Part shown: positions 32,845 to 39,458 of the stretch, one piece after another
Layout: the number at the start of each line of letters is the position of its first letter
How positions within the stretch are numbered: position 1 is the first letter of the stretch
Assembly: GCA_900547155.1 (NCBI GenBank)
Contig: URFH01000026.1
Coordinates: 1-39,458 of the forward strand
Length of the DNA stretch: 39,458 nucleotides
Source: an uncultured bacterium
GTDB lineage: Bacteria > Cyanobacteriota > Vampirovibrionia > Gastranaerophilales > Gastranaerophilaceae
Direction of reading: 5' to 3'
Made by a program: the position numbers and the translations under genes
Notes under the pieces: generated by a model
What the model was told of the DNA's origin: nothing
What the model saw: the letters and a program-made list of their open reading frames with translations, nothing else
Database searches by the model: none

Positions 32845-34863
32845 ATGAATAAGAAAAGATACGGATTTACTCTTGCTGAAGCACTCGTTGCATTGTTGAT
32901 TGCATCGTTGATTATAGCTGCAATGATTCCCGTTATAACCAAAAAACACAGAAACGTAGAAGTTCACGGGAAATGGGAATGCACTTATAATGGTTCTTTG
33001 ATGTCAAGAACTTATACAAACGGAGTTCCTGACGAGTGGCAAGAGTCAAACTGTATATTTTCACCTCCTGCCGGAGCTGAAAACTTTAGAGTAACAGTAG
33101 TCGGCGGTGGCGGCGGTGGTGCCGGCGGCACCGGAGGAAGATTCCGTGAGGTTTTCTCGGAAAATCAGGCAGGCGGGTATTATGTTACTGCACCTGAGGA
33201 CGGTACTTATTATATTTCTCTCACCGGCGGCGGCGGTTCCGGCGGCGGAATGGGCTGCGGCTCACCGGAGGGTATAGATTATGATTCGATTATGAATAGT
33301 TTTTTCCCCAGACGTTATCAGGCCGATAATGGATTTGAAAATCCCGGAACAACGGACTATGCGGACCCCTCTTTTGATTATAGTGTGCTATATTCAAATT
33401 CTGCTGCTGAAAATGGGACTCAGGATGTGAGAAAATATCTCGATATGAGCAACCCCAATCCTTTCTGCTTTTCTCAAGCAGGTTGGTCAGAGGGCAATTT
33501 TGATGATCCCGATAACTGCTGGAATTGGCCCGGACAGGGTGCATACGGCGGCGGCTCAACTTCGCGTACTATCAAATTGAGTAAAGGGCAGTCGGTTTAT
33601 TTCTACATTGGTAAAGGCGGAAGCCGAAAAGGTACTTACCTGAAAGGTAAAGTCGTTGGTGCATTTGGTGAATCCGGCGAAAGCTCCACTTCTTCTCTAG
33701 GGGACTATGCTTCAGGGGCAAATGCAGGAAATTCAAGAGATTATTACAGCTCGGTTTCTTACAAAGATATTCCTGCCCGTAATTGCCAAAGAAAAGTTTA
33801 CGACAGAATAAGATATGAGTACGAATATAAAGATCATTCTTGTTCTGAATTTTCCGATGCAAGCTCCTGTTCTGCACAGTCTGGCTGTACTGCCTCCGGA
33901 GAGGGTGATACTTTTAGCTGTAGCGGTACATATACTGAAACAATAAAAAAAGAAATTCCTTATCAGGAAATCGATGAAGATACAACAAATTGCAAAAGTG
34001 TAATAAGAAGATATACGATTGGCTTCCCCGCATGTGTAATGTCCACGGGCGGTTCCGGCCCGAATGTAGGCTATAATGCCGATGAACCCAGCTCAGCTGG
34101 CTATACAACTGAAACTGCCGATGACGGAACAACCGAAGAAATCGGTGGCCCGGGCGCAGGCGGCCGTGGAGCAGGCAAAGAACTATACGAACTGGAGGAC
34201 GGCTCTAAATCATACCTCTCAGAAGACGGTTACGATGGTCAAGCCGAGTTCCACTACACAAGTTTTGCCGGCGGTGGCGGCGGTGAAGCCGGAAAAATTG
34301 TTACCTCGGTATTTAAAAAGCTGACGCGTACTGCCGCATCTCCCGGTGCCGGTGGATTGGGCAGCAGCGCTGATTCTGATACTGATGGCGGCGACGGCGG
34401 AGATTCATCGTTCGGCTCTCTAATGTATGCACAAGGCGGCAAAGGCGGCAAAGTTAATGCTATCCAGACGGGCATAGTTTATGTCGGAAACAGAGCATAC
34501 TTCCCCGGCGGAAACGGCGGATATGCACCTTTGTACGCAAATTTGGCTGGTCATGGCGACTGCGCTTACGGCGGACGTAATGATAAAAGAACCAGCGACA
34601 ATGGTATGAGCGCATATACTCCGTTAACGATTTTAAATGTTATGTCTAAAGGCGTGTTGCAGTTCTATGTGCTGTGCATTCAGAATGGTTACGTTCAGCC
34701 CTGGGGATTGGACTTCTTTGGCGGTTCTGAAGGTGATATGACCTATGGTGCCGGCGGAGGCGGCGGTGCCGGAGGCGGTACAAACAGTACAAACGCTACC
34801 GGCGCTACCTATGCAGGAGCCGGTGGAAACGGTGCTGCCGGTATAGTTATTGTCGAATGGTAA
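32845..34863 (+). CDS. Glycine-rich pilin-leader protein, module 2 gene B'
   Basis: This 672-residue paralogue of gene B starts MNKKRYGFTLAEALVALLIA, with GGAG six bases before ATG 32845. It has the same order of blocks as gene B: KWECTYNGSLMSRTYTNGVP, VVGGGGGGAGGTGGRF, LTGGGGSGGGMGCGSPEG, DNCWNWPGQGAYGG, FPACVMSTGGSGPN, GHGDCAYGG, QPWGLDFFGGSEGDMTYGAG and the tail GNGAAGIVIVEW. The two proteins are alike along their length but differ in the cysteine-rich middle (KDHSCSEFSDASSC), which may be the variable, exposed part. It is tightly packed between A' and C' with the same spacing as in module 1. Confidence 0.85.
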   Translation: MNKKRYGFTLAEALVALLIASLIIAAMIPVITKKHRNVEVHGKWECTYNGSLMSRTYTNGVPDEWQESNCIFSPPAGAENFRVTVVGGGGGGAGGTGGRFREVFSENQAGGYYVTAPEDGTYYISLTGGGGSGGGMGCGSPEGIDYDSIMNSFFPRRYQADNGFENPGTTDYADPSFDYSVLYSNSAAENGTQDVRKYLDMSNPNPFCFSQAGWSEGNFDDPDNCWNWPGQGAYGGGSTSRTIKLSKGQSVYFYIGKGGSRKGTYLKGKVVGAFGESGESSTSSLGDYASGANAGNSRDYYSSVSYKDIPARNCQRKVYDRIRYEYEYKDHSCSEFSDASSCSAQSGCTASGEGDTFSCSGTYTETIKKEIPYQEIDEDTTNCKSVIRRYTIGFPACVMSTGGSGPNVGYNADEPSSAGYTTETADDGTTEEIGGPGAGGRGAGKELYELEDGSKSYLSEDGYDGQAEFHYTSFAGGGGGEAGKIVTSVFKKLTRTAASPGAGGLGSSADSDTDGGDGGDSSFGSLMYAQGGKGGKVNAIQTGIVYVGNRAYFPGGNGGYAPLYANLAGHGDCAYGGRNDKRTSDNGMSAYTPLTILNVMSKGVLQFYVLCIQNGYVQPWGLDFFGGSEGDMTYGAGGGGGAGGGTNSTNATGATYAGAGGNGAAGIVIVEW

Positions 34864-34874
34864 AGGACAAATTT

Positions 34875-36140
34875 ATGATAAAAAAATCAATAAATGCGTT
34901 TTCAATTGCAGAAGTTCTTGTCACTATGTTGGTGGTTTCACTGGTCGTTGTGATGTCTATGCCGGTAATAACCAGAAAAAAACTCAATGCCAATGCCAGG
35001 GTTGAGGGTGGATACTGGGAATGCAAGCTCAATTCAAACGGGCAGCATGTCAGCTCTGACGGCGCAGGCACTGATAGGTGCGTGTTTACGCGTCCTGAAG
35101 GAGGCGTAAAAGAATACTCTATTCTGGTAATTGGCGGAGGCGGCGGCGGGGCAGCCGGAAGTGACAACAATTTTAGACTTTCTTCATACGGAAACCCGGT
35201 TTCCGGTGAGGTGCCAATGACTGCTACATATAATTGGCTGCTGGTTGGCGGCGGAGGCGGCGGCGCCAGCCACCAGAATCGTGTGACTTCCATTGCCTGT
35301 AACGGCGGTGCAGGCGGGTTTGCTTCCGGCTCATTGTATCTGAATCAGGGCACGCAGGTTCATTTGTCAGCCGGTATCGGCGGTAGCGGCGGATATACTC
35401 CAACCAGTTCGGATTCAACTGCCGATTCTGCTGCGCCCGGAATGGAAAGTGTGCTTACTGTTGTAAATACAGGTTCGTTGGTTGCCTCAGGAGGGCCTGC
35501 CGGCGATCCTACCAAGACTAGCGGTTGCCAGAATAGATTTTTGAGCTCCTCTTATTTGAATCAGATAAATGAATTTACGGACATTGCTACTTCTGCTTCT
35601 CTTTTTGGCAGAGGTGGACTGGGATATGGTATGGGAACCAAGGCTGATTCCGGAAATAACGGCGTAGCTTTATTAAAAGGTGATATTCTTACCGGCGGAG
35701 ACGGCGGAAGAGCCGGCGAAGTAATTTACAAATCAATGAAGTCTTTACCATCTCAAGTCGTTGTCAAGGTCGGGGCGGGTGGCGCCGGCGGCAGAGAAAA
35801 GGGTGCTGATGGTGAGCAGGGACAGCCGAGTGCTTTCGGCACTTATGCTGTTGCAACCGGAGGTGCCGGCGGCAAAGCCGGAGCTGTTAATGTTTCAAAC
35901 TCGGGCAGCGTTGCCGGGCTTGAGGGAGAAGAATCTCCCCTCGGCGGCAAGCTCAATGCCGGTTCGGGCAGCACAAATGCCAAAAACGATATGGATGTAA
36001 ACGATGGTTTTGCAGTTGCTCCTTCTGATATGTATGGTGCCGGCGGCGGAGGCGGCGGTTACAAAAAACTGGGCAGCGAAGATAACTTTGGAAAAGGCGG
36101 CAGGGGCGCAAGCGGCTATGTTCGCGTCGAATGGAACTAA
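34875..36140 (+). CDS. Glycine-rich pilin-leader protein, module 2 gene C'
   Basis: This 421-residue paralogue of gene C starts MIKKSINAFSIAEVLVTMLV. ATG 34875 is preferred (AAGGA seven bases upstream) over 34857, which overlaps the end of gene B'. It has the variant A|F cleavage site, Glu+5 and the ITRKKLNANA motif after the membrane helix, as in gene C. Glycine blocks: VIGGGGGGAAGSDNN, LVGGGGGGASHQN, IGGSGGYTPTSS, TGGDGGRAGEV, GAGGAGGREKGADG, GAGGGGGGYKKL, with the tail GGRGASGYVRVEWN. It is shorter than gene C by about 20 residues, mostly near the end. It is the last gene of the cluster and converges on dgkA with 15 bases between stops. Confidence 0.85.
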   Translation: MIKKSINAFSIAEVLVTMLVVSLVVVMSMPVITRKKLNANARVEGGYWECKLNSNGQHVSSDGAGTDRCVFTRPEGGVKEYSILVIGGGGGGAAGSDNNFRLSSYGNPVSGEVPMTATYNWLLVGGGGGGASHQNRVTSIACNGGAGGFASGSLYLNQGTQVHLSAGIGGSGGYTPTSSDSTADSAAPGMESVLTVVNTGSLVASGGPAGDPTKTSGCQNRFLSSSYLNQINEFTDIATSASLFGRGGLGYGMGTKADSGNNGVALLKGDILTGGDGGRAGEVIYKSMKSLPSQVVVKVGAGGAGGREKGADGEQGQPSAFGTYAVATGGAGGKAGAVNVSNSGSVAGLEGEESPLGGKLNAGSGSTNAKNDMDVNDGFAVAPSDMYGAGGGGGGYKKLGSEDNFGKGGRGASGYVRVEWN

Positions 36141-36155
36141 CTTTCCCTCTCTAAA

Positions 36156-36536
36156 TCAATAAAGAACCAGTATCAGAATTTTTCTGGCAAAAAGTATAAA
36201 ACCTATTGTAAGACTTGTCATTGCGGCGATAAAAACAACGCCGGCTGACAGGTCTTTTGCCATTTTTACGAGTTTTGAGTATTTATTTTTGTAGTATGCG
36301 TCCAGCGTAAATTCGATTACAGAGTTGAAAAGTTCTGCTGTGATGACATTGCTGATTGCCAGAATCAAAACGCAATATTCAAGGCATTTGAAATTTAGCA
36401 AAATGCCGAGAAGCAGGGAAATAAACCCTATTAAAAGGTGAAAACGGTAATTTTTTTGTGACTTGTAAGCGCAGCTGAGCCCGTTAAAAGCGTTTTTAAA
36501 ACTTCTGAAATACCCTGTTGAAGCATATTTAGACAT
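36156..36536 (-). CDS. dgkA: Undecaprenol / diacylglycerol kinase, DgkA family
   Basis: This 126-residue membrane enzyme phosphorylates undecaprenol or diacylglycerol at the cytoplasmic face. The start is ATG 36536 (MSKYASTGYFRSFKNAF), inside the end of ybeY. The conserved core is NVITAELFNSVIEFTLDAYY, containing the ExxNxxIE catalytic and Mg2+-binding signature (E, N and E in ELFNSVIE), and SAGVVFIAAMTSLTIGFILF is the third helix. YHFHLLIGF-type sequence (NYRFHLLIGFISLLLGI) begins the first helix. It is the last gene of the pgpH-ybeY-dgkA run, a common order in Firmicutes and Cyanobacteria. Confidence 0.9.
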   Translation of the reverse strand: MSKYASTGYFRSFKNAFNGLSCAYKSQKNYRFHLLIGFISLLLGILLNFKCLEYCVLILAISNVITAELFNSVIEFTLDAYYKNKYSKLVKMAKDLSAGVVFIAAMTSLTIGFILFARKILILVLY

Positions 36537-37035
36537 CAATTTCCCCTGTCATTTCCTTTTGTATATCCCACATCTCGCACAGCGTTTCTTCGCTCCGGTG
36601 GTCGTAGCCCATAAGATGAAGAATTCCGTGTGCTAATAAAAAGTATAGCTCATCTTCAAAAGTTTGACCATTTTCTGCGGCCTGGGTTCGGGTTTTTTCT
36701 AAAGATATGATGATTTCACCGAGATTTATCTCATTATCAAAGATAAACCGCTCCTCCGGCGCGCTGTCAGCGAAGATTGCAAACGATATGACGTCGGTCG
36801 GGCGGTCGATGTTTCGATATTCTTTGTTTATGCGGTGAATTTCTTCGTTATTGCAAAAAACAATGTCAAAACACAACCTATCGCAGTCATAACCTTTCAG
36901 GCAGGAGTTTTGGACAAGGTTTTCTTTTGAGAGGAAGAAATCTGTCATTTTTTGCAGATTTTTTGTGATTTTTCCTAAGTCCAGCCCTGATTCAACAGTG
37001 TCTTCGACAAATATATTCAATTCGGGTCTATTCAT
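36529..37035 (-). CDS. ybeY: Endoribonuclease YbeY (rRNA maturation factor)
   Basis: This 168-residue metalloprotein carries the invariant zinc-binding motif HGILHLMGYDH (H-x3-H-x5-H) near residue 145, preceded by DVISFAIF and LGEIIISLEKT, both family landmarks. YbeY takes part in 16S rRNA 3'-end maturation and ribosome quality control. Its start overlaps the end of pgpH by 8 bases and its end overlaps the dgkA start, so the three are translationally coupled. It has an extra stretch near residues 40-60 (NLVQNSCLKGYDCDRLCFDIV) with three cysteines that is not typical of short YbeY proteins. Confidence 0.92.
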   Translation of the reverse strand: MNRPELNIFVEDTVESGLDLGKITKNLQKMTDFFLSKENLVQNSCLKGYDCDRLCFDIVFCNNEEIHRINKEYRNIDRPTDVISFAIFADSAPEERFIFDNEINLGEIIISLEKTRTQAAENGQTFEDELYFLLAHGILHLMGYDHRSEETLCEMWDIQKEMTGEIDV

Positions 37036-39235
37036 TTTCCTTTTTCAATCGTTTTTGAATCTTTTTCTCTATTTTTTCTTCGTCTTCCGAAATGATTTTT
37101 TCAGGCGCAACAAATTTCTTTTTGAGCGCTTTTTCTTCGAGTTCCTGAATTATGTTTTCGTGATATTTAATCCTCTGATGGTGCGCTGCACGGAGGCTTT
37201 TTGAGAAAGTCTGGGCAATTGTTTTCAAATCTTTCAAAGTTAGCGGGCTGTCAGAGAGCTGGCCGTCATTGAGCCTGTCTTGAATAATTTTATTTATCAT
37301 ATTGTCCAATTCCTCGGCAGAATGGTCTTTCAGGGTTCTTGAGGCGGATTCTACCGCGTCGGCAATCATCAAAATTGCCGTTTCTTTTGTGTTCGGGCGG
37401 GGGCAGGTGTAGCGGAATTGTTCTTCCGTAACTTTTTCTTCGCCCTCCTCCTGTTTTGCCTGATTGTAGAAGTAGCGCGCAACCGAGTCGCCGTGGTGCT
37501 GGATTATAAAATTCTGGATAACCGGCGGGATTCCGTATTCTTTCGCCAAATCAATACCGTCTTTCGGGTGAGCTGTGATAACCATTTTGCTCAATCTGGG
37601 GTTCAGCTTCGTATGCGGGTTTTCAATGCCGAAATAAGTCTGGTTTTCAACAAAGAAAAGCGGTCTTTTGAGTTTTCCGATGTCATGGTACATTGCGCCA
37701 ACCCTTGCCAGCACCGGGTCTGCGCCGATTGCTTCGGCTGCGGCTTCACACAGGTTTGAAACCATCAAAACATGCGAAAAAGTGCCCGGCGCATCAAGCT
37801 GCATTTTCTTCAAAAGCGGCTGGTTGTGGTCGGCAAGCTCTGCAAGCCCGTAAGGGGTAACAATTTTGAACCAGCTTTCAAGCAGCGGGATTGTTCCGAG
37901 CACGATTACGCCCGCAAGGAGCCCGTTTACAAAGCCTATCAGCGCATTTGTCCAGATAAATCCCGTATCAATCGGGTTTATGCAGTTTTCAATCAAATAA
38001 ACATCGAGGATAAAGAAAAGCATTGCGAGTGCTATCTCCACGCCTATTTTTAAAAGGTCAAAACGGCGTGAATATTTTATTTTTGCGGTTGCAATAGCGG
38101 AAATTAATGAAACTATAAGAAATACAGCCACGGGCTGCAGCGGCATTTGCATTGAAATTGAAATAATGATTATCAAAATAGCCGAGGAAAGGAAAGAAAC
38201 CCTCGGATTTGTAAAGATTGAAAGCAAAATTGCAAAAGCAGGGAAAGGCAGGTAATAAAACGAGGCTCCGTCCGGCAAAAGGGTTGCGCAGCCCGCCATA
38301 ACAAGTGCAAGCAGCCCCGTAATTGAAAGGTAGTTTTTATTAAGGAATTTCTTCTCAAAATACTGCAAATAATACATCAGCGCGATTATTCCGAACGCAA
38401 CAAGGCAGAAAATGCCTATTATTCCTTTCAGATTGAGTTCGAGGACGTTATATCCGGCTTTTTGGAGCGCGTCGCGTTTTACTTTTGTTACGAGTTCGCC
38501 TTTATAGACAATTTTGTCGCCTTTTTCAAAGGTTACGGTCACGGGAGTTATTGAGTTTACTGCGTTTTTCTTTGCAATTTCCGTGGCGACCTCATCTACG
38601 ACCATATTTGGCACAATTACCTGTTCAAGCAGTGCAGAAATAACGCGCATTTCGCCTTTTGAGGTTTCAAAGTTGGAATTGCGAAGAATCATGCTGTTTA
38701 GCCTGTCCAGCTCAAAATCTTTTTCTGTTACGCCCTGTTTTAGGAGGTTGTCCAGAGTTTTGTCGGCTTTTCCGAAAGTGTTCATAACCCTGTCGTCATT
38801 TGCGTTAATCAGGTAGTTCAAAATGTAGTTTCGATATGCATTTGAGTTGTCAAAATCAAAAAGCAGGTTCATCTGGTCTTTTTTTGTTTGATAATCGCCT
38901 TTTTTGCTTCTGATTTTCAGAATATTTGCCTCAAGCGCCTTGTAATTGTTTTTTATGTAGCTGTCTTCCGCCGGTGTAAGGACGGGTTCAATTTTTTGAG
39001 CCATTTCCTTTTTGTACTGGTCGGTTTTGAAGGTATCAACGACTTTCATTGTTTTATATGCAACGACATCGCGTTTGCTGGTTCCGTCATCGCCGATAAT
39101 GCTCTGAAAAAGGAAGTATTTTGCGCACAAAACAGAGGTCAAAAGCACTGTGAACGCCAGAAATATCAACAGGTTGATTACTCTCGATGTGGAAAAAATA
39201 TCCGAGATAAGGTTCGTAAATTTAACTTTTTTCAT
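37028..39235 (-). CDS. 7TM-HD phosphohydrolase, PgpH/YqfF family (c-di-AMP phosphodiesterase type)
   Basis: This 735-residue protein has an N-terminal membrane segment (INLLIFLAFTVLLTSVLCAK), then an extracytoplasmic domain of about 230 residues (7TMR-HDED type). About seven membrane spans follow, then a cytosolic HD domain with MYHDIGKLKRP and HPKDGIDLAKEYGIP. HHGDS carries further metal-ligand histidines, and NTKETAILMIADAVESASR has the final Asp. Listeria PgpH of this family hydrolyses c-di-AMP; whether this organism makes c-di-AMP cannot be judged here. The C-terminal tail is a long charged helix. It is the first gene of the pgpH-ybeY-dgkA operon, with the third structured element in its upstream region. 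Confidence 0.9.
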   Translation of the reverse strand: MKKVKFTNLISDIFSTSRVINLLIFLAFTVLLTSVLCAKYFLFQSIIGDDGTSKRDVVAYKTMKVVDTFKTDQYKKEMAQKIEPVLTPAEDSYIKNNYKALEANILKIRSKKGDYQTKKDQMNLLFDFDNSNAYRNYILNYLINANDDRVMNTFGKADKTLDNLLKQGVTEKDFELDRLNSMILRNSNFETSKGEMRVISALLEQVIVPNMVVDEVATEIAKKNAVNSITPVTVTFEKGDKIVYKGELVTKVKRDALQKAGYNVLELNLKGIIGIFCLVAFGIIALMYYLQYFEKKFLNKNYLSITGLLALVMAGCATLLPDGASFYYLPFPAFAILLSIFTNPRVSFLSSAILIIIISISMQMPLQPVAVFLIVSLISAIATAKIKYSRRFDLLKIGVEIALAMLFFILDVYLIENCINPIDTGFIWTNALIGFVNGLLAGVIVLGTIPLLESWFKIVTPYGLAELADHNQPLLKKMQLDAPGTFSHVLMVSNLCEAAAEAIGADPVLARVGAMYHDIGKLKRPLFFVENQTYFGIENPHTKLNPRLSKMVITAHPKDGIDLAKEYGIPPVIQNFIIQHHGDSVARYFYNQAKQEEGEEKVTEEQFRYTCPRPNTKETAILMIADAVESASRTLKDHSAEELDNMINKIIQDRLNDGQLSDSPLTLKDLKTIAQTFSKSLRAAHHQRIKYHENIIQELEEKALKKKFVAPEKIISEDEEKIEKKIQKRLKKENE

Positions 39236-39399
39236 ATAAAATTCTCGATAATATCTTGTTACTTATTATATTTTAATACTTATATAATACTTTACAACAG
39301 ATTAGGAAACTTACTATCGTTCTTAAAGAGGATTCTTTTGGGGGGATTGTTCAGAAATCCGCTTTCTGTTGATGTATTGGCAGGGGATGGGTGATTTTG

Positions 39400-39458
39400 C
39401 GTAAAAAGAGAAAGATATTTCTTTTTCGTTCCGATTCCTCCGCCCAATCAGCGAGAAA
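39400..39458 (-). ncRNA. Structured intergenic element, copy 3 (truncated by the window edge)
   Basis: On the minus strand, bases 39452-39427 read GCTGATTGGGCGGAGGAATC then GGAACG, matching the 3' half of the core of copies 1 and 2 (GGAGGAATCGGAACG is identical). The following A/G/T-rich bases (39426 down to about 39400) would be the 3' arm of the closing stem. Where copies 1 and 2 have TGCCCGG, this copy has TGGGCGG, as expected if the partner changes from GGGC to GCCC. The 5' half lies outside the window, so this is unconfirmed. Confidence 0.5.

Larger units (their letters stand above)
26454..36140 (+). repeat. Two successive copies of a three-gene pilin-leader module
   Basis: Genes A (26454-27868), B (27888-29948) and C (29959-31290) recur in the same order and direction as A' (31475-32824), B' (32845-34863) and C' (34875-36140). 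The short gaps also correspond: GGTAA...GGGAGCAGATATG against GGTAA...GGAGCAAAATATG before B, and GGTAAAGGA before C. The whole block of about 4.7 kb was therefore duplicated as a unit, not gene by gene. Extensive silent divergence shows the duplication is old. Confidence 0.85.

Noticed and set aside
34847..35293. Antisense reading frames rich in proline or arginine across the glycine-rich genes (also 31544-31966, 31968-32492, 26883-27269)
   Set aside because: They are the complement of GGN-rich codons, which seldom create stops; no ribosome sites or recognisable domains, and the sense strand has clear genes.
26462..36140. Glycine-rich genes as eukaryotic-type or PE_PGRS contamination
   Set aside because: All six have bacterial prepilin leaders, ribosome sites and operon spacing, and their codon style resembles the neighbours.

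Overview
The window looks like a chromosomal segment of an anaerobic, diderm bacterium of moderate GC. A TolC-type outer-membrane channel with EmrA/EmrB partners implies an outer membrane. Many short-leader type IV pilin-like proteins with FTLAEA N-termini, a cytosolic EF-hand protein, a hydrogenase-like membrane complex and the PgpH-YbeY-DgkA gene order together suggest a non-photosynthetic relative of Cyanobacteria (Gastranaerophilales/Melainabacteria type). That placement is inferred from gene style; no rRNA or other marker is present.

Layout. 338-7761 (+) is a six-gene operon for a group-4-hydrogenase/complex-I-like membrane complex: two antiporter-like subunits, a NuoH-like subunit, HyfE, a fused NuoC/NuoD-like large subunit and a ferredoxin/NuoB-like small subunit. 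The large subunit lacks most [NiFe] ligands, so this looks like an energy-converting-hydrogenase-related (Ehr) complex and not a true hydrogenase. Three of its intergenic gaps carry palindromic repeats, and it ends at a clear terminator. 7815-11698 (-) holds an EF-hand protein, a DUF4914-like P-loop protein and a small conserved protein. 12028-13467 (+) holds a cupin and a TerC/DUF475 membrane protein. 13653-17051 (-) is a large zinc-ribbon/cyclase-like/ATPase-like/TPR-like signalling protein. 17179-21849 is a drug-efflux locus, marR-emrA-emrB (-) divergent from a tolC-like gene (+), with a 28-bp perfect palindrome between them. 21891-25978 holds a small membrane protein, an XRE regulator, leuC, yggT, mtnP and a lone pseudopilin.

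26454-36140 (+) is the most distinctive region. Six genes encode proteins with a prepilin-type N-terminus followed by 400-650 residues of glycine-rich sequence. They form two successive copies of a three-gene module (A-B-C, A'-B'-C'). The first gene is thrown out of frame at a run of ten G residues, which suggests phase variation. 36156-39235 (-) is the pgpH-ybeY-dgkA operon.

A second notable feature is an apparent structured RNA or mobile element. Two copies (11728-11847 and 13509-13626) share a nearly identical 78-nt core, but each is closed by its own 20-21 bp stem of unrelated sequence. A third copy runs off the right end on the minus strand. No tRNA, rRNA, CRISPR array or transposase gene was seen.
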